In this document: positions 37,760-51,913 of the stretch, piece after piece
Layout of the letters: each line of letters opens with the position of its first letter
Numbering within the stretch: position 1 is the first letter of the stretch
Origin: Aphrocallistes beatrix
Lineage: Eukaryota > Porifera > Hexactinellida > Sceptrulophora > Aphrocallistidae
Direction: 5' to 3'
Assembly: GCA_963281255.1 (NCBI GenBank)
Contig: OY725497.1
Span: 3,154,968-3,218,967 of the forward strand
Length of the DNA: 64,000 nt
The notes under the pieces: model-generated
The model's database searches: none
What the model was told of the DNA's origin: nothing
The model's input: only the letters and a program-made list of their open reading frames with translations
Made by a program: the position numbers and the translations under genes

Positions 37760-40700
37760 TCAGAGGTTGGGCACCTCCTTGACGGAGCGTAACTGGAGAC
37801 TGACGCTAGAGCGGTTGTGTCGGAGGTGGCTCTTCACCAGGTGGCCCGCCGCGAGGGCTGACATCAGACTCAGCTCCCCGGCCAGCACAGCGCCGCAGAT
37901 CAACCGTGCCAAGAGTCGGGAGTGTCCCCCGGAGCAGTCCAGATCCGGTCCCTCTACCCCCATCATCCTCAGACATGCGCTCTGCGCGGGGAGAATGGTA
38001 CCACCCCCGACGGTCCCAACCTCTAGGGAGGGCATGGTGCACGTGATGTAGAGGTCCTCCCCCGAGGGGCCACATGCCTCCATGAGTGTGATGCAGTTGG
38101 AACTCCCCACAACCTGAGCAGGGTCCTGTCCGCAAGCTATGAATATGGCGGAGACGACGTTAGCTGAGTGTGCGTTGTAGCCTCCTAGAGACCCGGCCAT
38201 CGCCGAACCGACGAGGTTCTTGGAAATGTTGAGTTCCACCAGAGCTTTGACCGAAGTCTTCAGCACTTGAGATATGATCTAAACGGACTATTATTATATT
38301 CTATACCTTATACGTACTACGTGCTAGTATCAGTGTTAATTGAGACATCGTGAACAGAGTAACACGTCCAATTGGAACAGTGCATACCTTCCCCGGAATG
38401 GTGGCTTCCGCCACGACACTCTTGCCCCTCCCCTCCAGCCAGTTTATAGCGGAGGGCTTCTTGTCCACGCAGAAGTTCCCGCTGAGAGAAAGAATCTCCA
38501 TGTCGGGGAATTCCTTGTTCAGCTGGAGCAGAGCTTTCTCCGTCCCCTTCCCGAGCATATTCATCCCCATCGCATCCCCTGTGTTGGCCTTGAACCGGAT
38601 GTAGAGCATCCTCCCAGCTAAGGCAACTTTGAGGTTTGTAAGTCTATGAACAACAAACAAAAACAATAATTATTGCTATGGCGCCTCTTTAAATGAGAGG
38701 AAACATGTGCATACCTTGCGTATCTGCTGGTAGAGTCAAACCACTCCTTCACTTTGATGAAGTTTCCATCTTCTTCCAACCACATCTTAACCTCGGCTGC
38801 TCTCACAGCTGACGGGAATCTGACAACAGGCCCGCGGCTCATGCCATCATTCGTGATACAGGATCTCACACCTCCAGCACTGGTGAGGGCACGACAGCCC
38901 CTGTTGGTACTCGCAACCAGACACCCTTCCGTTGTGGACATGGGGATGTAGTAGCTCAGTCCGTCCATCAGTAGGGGTCCTGACACTCCGATAGGAACAG
39001 GAATATAACTAAAGGGGAAAATAGTCTCAGATACTTCCTCAGTCTCATGACAGTCCGCGGACTCACCCTAGCACATTCTCGCAGCAGGCGCCCATCACCA
39101 TCTTGTAGTTGTAGTGCAGGTAGGGGAGGTCGTGGAGCGCCGCCGCGTCAGGAAGCTTCCTTCCTATCATCTCCCTCCTCACCCTCACCCCCCTCAGAGG
39201 GTCCTCGAGAGCTTCTTCCAGCTTGTATGCCTGGATGTGCCTCCCTTCCACCAGGAGTTCTACCTCCGCGTCGCTCAGCTGACTGGGTCCGGCCGTGTCT
39301 GAGTTGTACAGCTCCAAACAGGTCTCCAGGGAACGCGGCTCCGAAGGGGGGAGGGACGGCTCCTCGGACTCCACACTCATACTCGCCTGGTGGATGTCTT
39401 CAGTGGAGCTGCTGTTCGAGGTGCCCAGATAGAAGATCCCCTTCTTGGGGGGAGTGTCCAGCTCCTCAGGGGTCTGGGTGCTAGCGTCTGCTAGGAGGAC
39501 GCGCGCACCTGACGAGACTGACTCCCGCCCATTCTCGCCCGCATCTCCATTCTTAGCCCCCTTGTGCTCTGTCGGGGAAGGAGAGCGCTGGACAGTGGCG
39601 CTGTCGCTGTCCATGGTGTCCTGCTGGTCGATCAGCATGTACTTGAAGATGAGGGAGAGCAGGAAGCCCAGAGCCACGTACTTCTGCGGAGACAGGTGGG
39701 CGAGTTCGAACACCAGCTGCTTGATGACGTAGAACGCGTCAGGCCAGGGGATGTCCTTCCCGAACATAGAAGTGAACGGAATTCTGTTGTTCAAGTAGAT
39801 GACGGCGAGTCCAGCGAACATTATGAGGCGAAGCTAATAAACAATGGAAGTAATGAACTGTCCTGTAAGCTGTGAGAATGTCAGCTGTGACCTACCCTGT
39901 GCACCACGTAGCTGCGTCGGATCTGGTTGTTCCCAGCCATCGCCCGCGTGAGACTGTCCAGAGGAGTGAGGGGCTCGCCGCTCGGGCCCGACTCGAACAA
40001 GAGAGCGAGCGCAGCCGGCAGGAAGGTGAGAAACAGGAAGTAGGAGACGAGTATCCAAACAAACCCGAACACGCACAGCTCTCCTATTCCCGGCACGGTG
40101 TAGGCACTGAACAGCAGGACCAAGAGGAGGAATGCGGCCTCGATGGTGGCACCTGGCCCCACTGCTGCGAGGCCCTGGCGTACACGAGCACACGCTTCTT
40201 TCCTAGCAGAGCAGTATAAATAGCTGTCACTAATTGTCAGCCATCCGTGTAAACTTACTTGTTCCTAGACCCATAGGCGTAAATCCCCACTTGCTTGACC
40301 TTGCCTAGGTCCGTGATGAGGAAGAAGAAAGGCAAGGCTTGGTCACAGGAGGGGAGAGGAATTCCGAGGAGCAAGACGCATTGGAAGGTGAGCATGAGAG
40401 AGGTGAAGAGCATGAATACTCCGGCTATAGCCAGTGTGTACTTGAACCCGAGTTTCTGTAGCTGGTTGAACTGGGTGTAGAGGTAGACAGCTGCCAAGCA
40501 GTTGGTCACCAATGACAGTAGACCCTAAGGAGACATACGCTCGATAGTCAACACTGCTATGCATGGACGTTGAGAAGGGAGTGGCAGTTGCCATCCTCCC
40601 TAACCTGGGTTATTTATATATATTATCTAGAGAGGACGAAATACCAACACGTATTCTTATTAAAAGTTTGTTCGATATATCTGACTTGGTTATAACGTAG

Positions 40701-41054
40701 GTTGGCTGTATAATATTAAAAAAATCAAAACCTTCACTCAAAATATGCGGATTTTCTCACCTCTTCTTGTACAGGATCTTTAGCTGCGCTCTCTGAATCC
40801 TCCGCCACAATCCTGACCAGGCTGGAGCTGACGACACAGAGGGTGACTGTCACAATCGTACAGATGGCTTCCCAGGCGTGGGTGGCACAAAAGTAACCGT
40901 AGGAGCCGAGTATCCGCTCTAGCCAGGAGCAAACAGAACGAGGCACGAAGCTGTGATATTTCGATATATGTTTGCCCTGATTGTGGCTTTTCTCATTTAT
41001 CGCATTGTAATCTGGTTGTCCTTTCGTCACTTCAGGCTCAAAGCAATCTGCCAT
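37760..41054 (-). CDS. HMGCR: 3-hydroxy-3-methylglutaryl-CoA reductase
   Basis: Seven exons join in phase: 40761-41054, 40259-40524, 39896-40202, 39067-39833, 38715-39008, 38388-38643 and 37760-38278, giving 900 residues (human 888). The N-terminal half is a multi-span ER membrane region with a sterol-sensing-like domain. A Ser/Glu/Pro-rich linker follows, then the catalytic domain. Catalytic groups are visible: Glu in TTEGC, Lys in DKKPSAINW, Asp in ACGQDPAQ and His in [10 protein letters not shown]. The Ser after HNR corresponds to the AMPK-regulated site. The enzyme reduces HMG-CoA to mevalonate with NADPH. The TM2 motif that binds Insig in vertebrates (YIYF) reads YLYT here, so sterol-driven degradation may differ. 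Five of six introns are 56-109 nt. Confidence 0.96.
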
Positions 41055-43051
41055 CGTAAATATACTAATAGATCAATTGTGTGAATAGGATGAGCTGAAT
41101 ATATAGAATTTCTATCTGAATCACGCGTGTTGTGTGTGATGAACGAGCAAGTTCAGTGGGCTGATCATAACATGGAACGATAGTTTTGCTGACAGAACTA
41201 AAAGTTAGATCTGAAGAACGATCTTCTTATTTAGAAACTGAATTAAATTTTCCAAACTGCAAATCATGACCCAGTAGAAAGGTGATAAGTTGATTCATTG
41301 GGAAAGTGAAGTTCTGTGGGAATATTTTTGAATTTGTGATTAACTACAATTAGACTCAATGAAGTGTTTGTGTGAAATAGATTCCCGAATCAAATCTGGA
41401 GTGATCACATGAAGATTGAGTTACTATTATAGCCAGCCACCTCAAGGGTAACTCAATCTTCGTGTCTAGCTGATATTTAACCTTTTGTTTTCGATAAATG
41501 ACCCCACTTCATCCTGGTCAGGTTATATAATGTAGCACAAGGCACAAAAATACGGAACGAATACGACTACACTAGACTACACATCATAATCTGTAATTCA
41601 AGGTGTGAACTAAAATAAACAATAGAAATGAAGATACGTACTATAAAAGAAGTTCACTCACCATATGAGTTTGCGTAGAATAACTTGGACAGAATGACTC
41701 CATACAGTAGTTGCATATCAACGTGATAATAAAGTTAAAGCAAGAGAAATATTAATAATAAAGTAAATATATTCAATTTCAGCAGATTGTTCAATTTATA
41801 TTCTTAGAAAGTCCTACAAAGCATATTATTCACTTGCGTTACGCAGATCAACTGACTTAAGATACATGATTCAATTATTGATGAATCCAGCTAGCTAGTA
41901 ACTACTGCCACTTTTCAGCGTGGTATCTTAAAATAATTATATGTGGTAGGATATTTATAGTTTTAAACTCAAGAATAAATTTAACTTCTACACAGACTTA
42001 ACAATTATATTGAGCAATGTCCAAGCAAGTCTTGTCTTCAGTAGATGCAGGATATTGAGTCAACCAATATTGTGGATTATATGATCCAGAAATTAAATTC
42101 CATAATGAAAGAAATCGTATGCGCCAAATCATATTTTTACACTTCTATACATTTCTATGTCTAGACTAGACTCTGTTTAGTTAGGTCACTCTGAGAATAT
42201 GTTTGTCTGATGAATAATTAATAAGACAGGTCAGGCATGTAGTGATGAGAGCGCGCTTCAACTCGTGAGTAAAAACGGGTACTCGTTTCAGTAGAGCACT
42301 GGCTTGAAATAGAACAGAGTAAACAATGTCAATTTTGGTATCCCATATGTGTGTATGTCTTCAGTTTTAGGCCAGTGGCTCCCTAGATTATAATACGTAT
42401 ACTGTTCTCTTGTTCTAAGACTCGAAGTGAATCTCTGATCTAATATTATGCAACTTGTAGTTCCTATTTCAGAATGATATTTCACAAAACATGATTATTT
42501 GGTTCTATTTTGATTCCAAATCCTATTCTATTTCTAGGATCACCATATACATATTGAGTTAAGTGTTAATAGCCGTAATCAAGAATCCTTATAACTTATA
42601 ACTACAAAATAGAACCAAATAATCATGTTTTGTGAAATATCATTCTGCAATAAGAACTACAAGTTGCATAATATTAGATCTGAGCTTGCTAAGGATTCTA
42701 AGCGGATGTCTCAGAATTTCACGCAAGTTGTACATCCATGGTTATGTAGTATAAGAATCTCATGGATCTACGATCTCGCGAATCTACGCAACAGTCCTAA
42801 TTCTGACTTGTAGACGCTAGTCCTACTCCTAAATTGGCATTAGTAAAAAAATTATATTATTAGTGAATAGGAATTCGCCAATACCTATCATATGACATCA
42901 TTTATTAGTGCTTAGCACTTACAGTTATTGAGATATTGCCCAAGTTAGTCAGATTACGTTTCCCTGGCAACGCAGGAATGTGTGTACATTCTAATGAACA
43001 TTTCCACATATTTTTCAAATACTGGTTCAAAGTGAGATTCCCTACGCTAAA
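41055..43051. other. Intergenic region upstream of HMGCR
   Basis: No gene was recognised in 2 kb of AT-rich DNA. It holds the HMGCR promoter on the minus strand, where I saw no clear sterol-response element, and a strong inverted repeat at 42437-42680. Confidence 0.5.
42437..42680. repeat. Inverted repeat with 75-bp arms
   Basis: The left arm (42437-42512, gatctaatattatgcaactt onward) and the right arm (42606-42680) are near-perfect reverse complements around a spacer of about 93 bp. No coding sequence or clear target duplication was seen. Confidence 0.85.
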
Positions 43052-43537
43052 TCCTTACTATTAAAACTCGATTATTGTATATATACGTATATATATATGT
43101 AACGAATTGATTGAAGAAACTGCCGGGCGCAGGAGGCTGATTTTTGGCATGTGGGAGTCTTTTGGCTATGGCTCCAGTAAGTTCTGAGCTCAGACGAAAA
43201 TGTCGACTCATCATGGAATTATGACGTCATTGTCACATTTTTAAAAGTTATAGCAGATAGAAGGCTGAAATTTTAATAGAATCTGTATACTAACATACCT
43301 CACATATGATGCGACTTTCATCAAAAATGATGACTCATCACTTTGTTATGACGTCATCAAAAAATTGACAAATTTGGTGATTTTTCGTGCGATATCGATT
43401 ATAACAGTAGGACAGACGTATTTAGAGATGTTATCTCCCTTACAATTAACCAATGTGACCCCAGGCGACCGAAGGGAGCCTCCGGCGGACACAAAGTGTC
43501 CGCCAGCCGCGCAGCGCAAGCAAGCGAAGCGCGCTTG
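43052..43537 (+). mobile_element. Non-autonomous Helitron, short intact copy
   Basis: At 486 bp this is the cleanest copy without nested insertions. It starts TCCTTACTATTAAAACTCG after A and ends GCGCGCTTG before T, with a potential hairpin just inside the 3' end (cgcgc pairing with gcgcg). The short TA stretch near 43080 is where other copies carry MITEs or long microsatellites. Confidence 0.85.
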
Positions 43538-43566
43538 TTATATAATAATTATATAATAATTATATA

Positions 43567-44238
43567 AATTAATACTTCAAAGCAATAACTTATATGGATG
43601 TCTCAATTATATATTATAGTGTATGGCAGTTAAAAAGGTTATTTGTAATTTTCACACCTTTATATACATATTTTCACACCTTTATATACATATTTTCACA
43701 CGATTTGACGAATTTTGAAAATTATGCTAGAAACTAGCTTCCAACGGTTGACATGGGGTTTTCAGGGGTGTAGATTTCGAATATCATATTTTCAGATCGA
43801 TATGATAAATTATTTGTTTACCTTTGTTTACAATATATACATAAAGTAAACAAATTACAAAATAGGCTAGAAACTATCTTCCAACGGTTGACATGGGGTT
43901 TTCAGGGGTGTAGATTTCGAATATCATATTTTCAGATCGATATGATAAATTATTTGTTTACTTTTGTTTACAATATGTACATAAAGTAAACAAATTACAA
44001 AATAGGCTAGAAACTATCTTCCAACGGTTGACATGGGGTTTTCAGGGGTGTAGATTTCGAATATCATATTTTCGGATCCATATGAAAAATTATTCGTTGA
44101 CCTTTGTTTACAATATATATATAAAGGAAAAAAATTCCAAAAATACTTTAGATTGAGTAACTCCAGGCGCCCGCAGGGCGACTCTGTGGACACGCAGTGT
44201 CCGCAAGCCGCGCAGCGCAAGCAAGCGAAGCGCGCTTG
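43567..44238 (+). mobile_element. Satellite-bearing Helitron, 5'-truncated copy
   Basis: From aattaatacttcaaagc onward the sequence matches the reverse Helitron at 30729-31785. It carries about three tandem units of 140 bp (ggttgacatgg at 43746, 43886 and 44026) and ends GCGCGCTTG before T. The 5' terminus is missing. Confidence 0.75.
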
Positions 44239-44734
44239 TAAACATTAATACGTACTGTTATTTGTATTTTGCATTCATGGATTTTGAGTTATTGCTTTTT
44301 ACTTTAAAAGGTGTCTAATTTTGTCGTTTGGTGTCGCATCGAAAATCGTATAGTAACTTCGTCTGCCGATAAACAATCTACACATTGTGTCAAAATTTAA
44401 TTCACTTAATATTTATTGTATTCCTGAAATACCCGTTATGGAGGAGAAACTAAAAAAGGGAGGAACTCTTTCAAAGTTGGCCACGATACATAGTATTGTC
44501 GGCAATCTAAAAATTAGGCGGACCCATTTTGTACTAACACCCGGGCTCCATTATAGAGTGTTTAAGAGGTTGCGGATCATCAAATTTTGGCTCGCGGCCC
44601 ACGGGTTTGATATATACTAATTACATTCTTCCTGTCCAATTTAATGAAAAGACTAAATTCGTACGTATAATAATAAATAGATTAATAGAATATACATACA
44701 TAATTCCTAGTAATAAAACGGACTAAGAAATCCG
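44239..44734. other. Short intergenic region
   Basis: No gene is supported. A hAT-like word (ggctcgcggcccacgggtttg) near 44589 suggests a decayed MITE. Confidence 0.45.
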
Positions 44735-47700
44735 TTAAGCGAACCCGTCTAAGAAATCAGATTTCGGCTGTGCCATGAACTGCGAGGGCCTGAAAAAGAA
44801 CAGATAGAGGTTGTACACTTTAAGGACGAGAGATCTGGCGGGAACCTTGCTCGTGAGATCCTTCGTCCCTGCAGTGTCGAAGTATTGCGTGCGTCTGGCC
44901 GTGAGATAGCTGAACTGAAAATAGCAGAGCAATCCGCCTTGAATTAAAACAAGGATGTTGTAACTCCACATGGCGGTGACCCATGGCTCGTATGCCCACC
45001 CATACTTGAATACGTTGTACGGATGTGCGCTTTCTGACACCTTAGCTAAACTGATGTAGCCCATTACGAGCCAGAGGATGGAGCAAAGGAATACTAGCAT
45101 CACCATCAAGACAAAAGTGCGATGGTTTCTGTGTCCGACACAAGTGTTCATCCATACACAGTGGTGGTCAAAGCCTTTCACGCACCAGTCACACAGCTTG
45201 CAGTGCTTTGTCTTAGGCGGCTGGAAGATACCACAGGCAAAGCAGAATGTCATCTCGGGATGACGGTCTTTAGCGAAATGGCGAATGGTTGTCTCCTCCC
45301 TTAAATGTTCTTTCCTTACCACCCCAGGGTCCATGAACTTCGCTCGCAGATAGAGGTAGAGACCTAAGAATCCAAGCGACACTTCAAACGTGAGAATGTG
45401 TCCGTACTCACTCCATAGTAGCGGCACACCCCTGTAGATGGCACAGAAGGCAGAGTGGAAAAACCCAAGTAGCAGCCACCCCATTGCAGCGGGGTTGGGG
45501 GGGCTGGCAGGGTGCGGAATCCGATGAGTGTGGATGAGGAGCTGGGGAACTCCCAAGATGAGGAACGCAGCCATGGGGAGGGAGTACCAGAGAGAGTAGT
45601 AGGTGAGGAGGTAGAACGCTAGGGCCATCGCACAACCAGGTGTTAAGAAGTTGAACAGCCAGCTGTGGAACGGCCAGGCTATGCTAGGGTAGTTGACAAT
45701 GAATTCTGCATTGGCAGCTCTCACCTTCCCTAAGAAGGGGTCTGCGTTCCCCGCCAACTCTCCAGGAGTGTAGTCCTGGTCGTTCCGAATGCGGATCTGT
45801 TCGCTGCCTTTCCTCCGGAACAGCTCCCACAGAATCCTTCTGTTGCTCTCCGGGTCTTTCAGTGCGTAGTGCAGGGGGGTGTTGCCAACTGAATCCCGAC
45901 ACGTGGGGTCCGCGTGCAGTTCGCGCATGAGGTAGGTGACGGACTCGTAGCAGTTGGCCTTGACAGCCAGGTGGAGAGGGGTCTGTAGCCTTCCGTCCGT
46001 GGCTGCGCAAGAGAAGGAGTGCAGCTCTGTCAGGTAGAGCATTATCTCCACGCAGTTGTAGACAGCAGCCATGTGCATACAGCTCTGTTCTCCCGCGGCT
46101 AGCGAGTGCAAGTCTGCTCCCAGCTCAAAGAGCAAGTTGAGCAAGTAGAGGTTTCCCTTGATGACAGCCAAATGCACTGGATAGTTGTCTTCCCTGTCCG
46201 GAGTGTTTAGGTCAGCTTTGTTTCGCGCCAGCGTGGTCAAGAGGCGGGGCCTTTCCTCTCTAACAGCTTTGTGGACGATCGTAGCTCCTTCCAGATCGCG
46301 CGAGTTGACGTCTAACTTCTTCTGTTGCATCACTAACTCAAAGTCCTCCAGGGATCTCCCGTCTCTTGACACCAAGAGGTAAGCGTCAAAGACATCTTTA
46401 ATCTTGAAAAGAAAGATATATTAAGATAGCATTATCACACTCTTAAACTTGACAGTACATCTGGATAAGTAATTCAAAACAACATTGAATTAGATAGACT
46501 GTAGAGGATAAACAGCGTGGATACAGCTAATAGGAAAGAGAAATATAACCCGTCTAATAAGCTGGGAAGTGAGAAAAACCGCGTGAGAGGTGATTCCAAG
46601 CCTCGTAGCGACACTGACTGGTACAATGGATAGAAGACTTGACGAGGGGCGTAGCAGGGCTCCTGACAGTTTGGCGTGTGTTTGAGGTGGGAGCGTGGGA
46701 CGGGAGCGGAAGGGGCCAGTGGTACGGAAATGAACTCAGCACTTGTGGATACTGAAACGGCAAACTCTCCGTTGTTGTGTAAGAATGCCACCTCGTGGTA
46801 TTCCAGCTGAGCTGTGGCCCCGGTTACCTCTAGGATCTGGTAGCTACCGACATTCCCCGCGTGGGAGTAGAGGTAGCGCATGCGTAGGCGCAGGGGAAGC
46901 GAGCAGAGAGAGGAGTTGCTGGGGAAAGCGGGGGGTGGACGCAGGAGAGGCACCCATTGGTCAGGGCTGAGTTTGGAAGAGCGGCGGGAGCGGGCTACGT
47001 GTGTGACGGTGGGCAGCAGCTGACTGAACAGATCCAGTAAGTTCTGTCTGGCAGCCGAACAGCTGAAGTTGGATGGGAGGCGGAGAGTGCAACCTGAGAG
47101 CGCGTTGTTCTGAAACTCCACCTTCTTGAGAATGATGGCCGAGCAGAGTCCGCTAGAAGAGGAGATAAGGGAACCGTTAGCAGGGCGTATGTAACCCCTG
47201 CTACCCTCTTCTATGCCGAACAAGAGGCCTGCCCCCCGGATGTACCCTGGAAGCAGATTCTCATCTGCAGCTGTGTCGTAGGATGAGGCGTCAAGTGTGT
47301 CGGTAGAAGTGAATTCGTATGAGATAGCGTGCGACTGTATGACAGGAGTGATGGAGATGTTTGGAGGTAGGTAGAGAAGACGTATTTCTTGTTGTATGTG
47401 TAACACTGTGCCCTGGAACCAGGAGATAGCTGTATGCGAGGAGAGCAACAGGTGTCGACAGCTGTCAGAGGATAGACAGGAACGAATGTCAGTGGAACAT
47501 TGGTAGAAGTGAGCGCTGGGGGAGAATGCAATAAGGTGAGGAGAGTAGGGCGAGTATACTGCTACCCAGTCTGAGTAGTTAGCACAGAGGTAGCTAGGAG
47601 ATATGGATACGGGAGTGGGACTAGAGAGGGAAGGAGAGGAACAGGAGACATGAGAGCTGTGCAGGTAGCTGATAGGGGACAGGACGCAGGTACCGAATGG

Positions 47701-48231
47701 GCCTGTGGTAGCGGAATAAAGGTAGTGCGTGTAACTGTCAGTTGTATTGAGGAGAGCATCCCCGTACCTGTACTGGGATGAGGGGGTGAGGGGGGGCGAG
47801 GTACGAGGAGGGGGCTGGAATCGTTGGTTACGGGAGACAAGGGGGTCGAAGAGTTCCGAGGTAATGTTAGCTGGGTTGGGATAGAATAGGCCGAGGAAGG
47901 GGCTGTTATCTCGCGACACAGCTAGCAGCTGATGCGGAAAAGAACGCAGCGTGTCTCTAGCAACCGATGTGGGGGAACAGAATGTTAGATCCTGTGTGTG
48001 TTCACGTGCACAGTCCGTGTCACAGCAACAACTGAGTTCACAAGCATCCGTCACCAGATTACAGGGACAAGTGGTCTGAGTATCCAGAGCTCTGAGGAAG
48101 AGAGCGAGGAGGAGGACGCTGTAGTGGATCATGTGGTGGAGACGGAGATAGTATGTATGTATTTACAATACTAACAGAATTAGCATAATAATGAGGCATA
48201 AACTAACCTCCAGATTATCTATTCCATCCAT
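44735..48231 (-). CDS. Ankyrin-repeat DHHC palmitoyltransferase (ZDHHC17/13-like)
   Basis: The main exon (44735-46402) encodes 555 residues and opens with an acceptor (tttcaag). A 24-nt first exon at 48208-48231 (ATG, then GIDNLE and a GTTAGT donor) fits its phase, giving 563 residues and an N terminus that reads naturally into [10 protein letters not shown]. Four to five ankyrin repeats lie at about residues 30-200 ([61 protein letters not shown]). Membrane helices follow, then the cysteine-rich domain with the intact catalytic DHHC ([15 protein letters not shown]) and two more helices. Human HIP14 (632) and ZDHHC13 (622) are longer. The enzyme S-acylates proteins, mainly at the Golgi. The tectonic-like gene lies wholly within intron 1 on the same strand. 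Confidence 0.9.
46474..48132 (-). CDS. Tectonic family protein
   Basis: The 552-residue intronless product has a signal peptide ([14 protein letters not shown]). The tectonic N-terminal cysteine cluster follows at once ([20 protein letters not shown]), the family hallmark. The middle is Ser/Pro-rich with many N-glycosylation sites. The C-terminal part has [11 protein letters not shown] and [11 protein letters not shown] single C-terminal membrane helix ([19 protein letters not shown]) suits TCTN2/TCTN3-type proteins. Tectonics form part of the ciliary transition-zone (MKS) complex and gate membrane protein entry to the cilium. Orthology to TCTN1, 2 or 3 is not settled. The gene lies between exons 1 and 2 of the ankyrin-DHHC gene, in the same orientation. 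Confidence 0.88.
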   Translation of the reverse strand: MIHYSVLLLALFLRALDTQTTCPCNLVTDACELSCCCDTDCAREHTQDLTFCSPTSVARDTLRSFPHQLLAVSRDNSPFLGLFYPNPANITSELFDPLVSRNQRFQPPPRTSPPLTPSSQYRYGDALLNTTDSYTHYLYSATTGPFGTCVLSPISYLHSSHVSCSSPSLSSPTPVSISPSYLCANYSDWVAVYSPYSPHLIAFSPSAHFYQCSTDIRSCLSSDSCRHLLLSSHTAISWFQGTVLHIQQEIRLLYLPPNISITPVIQSHAISYEFTSTDTLDASSYDTAADENLLPGYIRGAGLLFGIEEGSRGYIRPANGSLISSSSGLCSAIILKKVEFQNNALSGCTLRLPSNFSCSAARQNLLDLFSQLLPTVTHVARSRRSSKLSPDQWVPLLRPPPAFPSNSSLCSLPLRLRMRYLYSHAGNVGSYQILEVTGATAQLEYHEVAFLHNNGEFAVSVSTSAEFISVPLAPSAPVPRSHLKHTPNCQEPCYAPRQVFYPLYQSVSLRGLESPLTRFFSLPSLLDGLYFSFLLAVSTLFILYSLSNSMLF

Positions 48232-48489
48232 GAAGCATTTACGTGCAGCTAAAGAGACAATTACTGAAATATTAAACTATAAATATGTCTGGCAGACACC
48301 AATATCTGTAGGCGAATCCGATATGAGAGTAAAGTAGTATATAGTATTAGAAAGTAATATTAATAATTAATAGAATATCCTATAAGTGCATAGTACAAAG
48401 AAACAGACCTAGTCGTAATCTAACAGATGCACTGTAATTGCCTACTAATTAAGTCAATTGAATGGACTATAATTATGACTTGACTACTT

Positions 48490-50616
<2,127 letters not shown>

Positions 50617-51913
50617 AAACTCGATTAGATGGAATAGGAATCGTAGTGATTTGTGCTATTTATCCTTCAGGTTTGCACATGTTTGGCACTGCCTTGTAAG
50701 AGCCTATTTAGAAAACATCTGAAGATATGCAGATTGCAATGATGTTCTTATGGAACTTGACTGAAAATCATTGTGACAAATCCAATTCCAAGAGTAACTG
50801 CTTTGTACGATTAAACCATTAAAACGATTGCATTGAATTATATAAATTGCACACATGTCAATTCTCTATATTCTCCTCTTGGCTGTTAGTGATGTACCCC
50901 AAAGGCGGGACATAATGGAAAAAATTCATGTAAAAACGGGGCACTCGTGAAAATTAGCTCAATGTAAAAGTGAAAAAACGAGACGGTTGGTATGTGTACA
51001 ATAAGGGTCACCCTAGGGCTCACTAGGTACCATACCCGCCAGGTTTGGTATTAGTTTCCAAAACTTAGCTTACAAATGACAGCCAGAAAGAACTAATAGT
51101 ATTAAGAGCTAAAATTTGCAAAGCTGGAAATGAGTGTTGGCGTCCAGCCGTCTAATTCCTATCAGGACAAGAGATTAAAGTTAATCGCTATAATATCTTG
51201 AATAGCTATAGTGTATGGACATGTGCATCTTCAATAGAGGCTAAATCAGGATTATAATGAATTAAGCGATTTTGCCATTGTCACCCCGCCCTCACCTACT
51301 CCTACACCTTGTGGCCACAGAAATGTCTGCCTGGCTGCAAAAGTTTCACATCAGCTATCGTCCGACAGATTAAATACAGCAGTATCATTGTATTTAAACA
51401 TTCTAACTACATCAGTCCTTACTATTAAAACACAATGGTTGTTTGTTCTTTAGCTTGTCTTTGTTTGTTTGTTTGTTTGTTTGTTTGTTTGTTTGTTTGT
51501 TTGTCCGTAATTAATAGGAAAGACCATACATAGTATAAAGCTGAAAATTTGTATACAGGGGTAATTTTACACGTCGACGAATTTATTGTTTTTTGAAGAG
51601 AAATTATGGGATTATGACGTCACAACGGGATTCGTTAATAACTTGTTAATTTTTAACATTATCCGCACGAAATTTAGTTACTATAGAGAACCACTTATGT
51701 TTAATCCTTCTAATAATTTTTTGTTTGTTCTTGAAAATTTGGTGAGTTTTGAATATAGTAGTTATAGGATACTTGTAGCGGATTGATGTGAATGGAATGG
51801 CAGGATAATTCTCAAAAACATCTAGAAAATCTTCATCAAGTAAACGTTTAATTTTTCGTGTTGATTACAACATATATTTTCAAATAAAGTGTAATTAATG
51901 CTACAAAAGTGAG
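50617..51913. other. Intergenic region between GLUD1 and cardiolipin synthase
   Basis: No gene was recognised. A Helitron-like copy starts at 51416 and includes a TTTG microsatellite. The rest (50650-51400) is unassigned. Confidence 0.5.
51416..51800 (+). mobile_element. Diverged Helitron-like copy, 3' end unclear
   Basis: The 5' end TCCTTACTATTAAAAC is exact, but the body has diverged. It keeps gctgaaaatttg and gggattatgacgtca words. A TTTG microsatellite (about 51460-51504) occupies the slot used by TA or CTAT repeats in other copies. No GC-rich 3' end was found, so 51800 is approximate. Confidence 0.5.

Noticed and set aside
44387-44620. 77-codon + strand frame beside a Helitron end
   Set aside because: No domain or signal, and its end falls in hAT-like repeat sequence.
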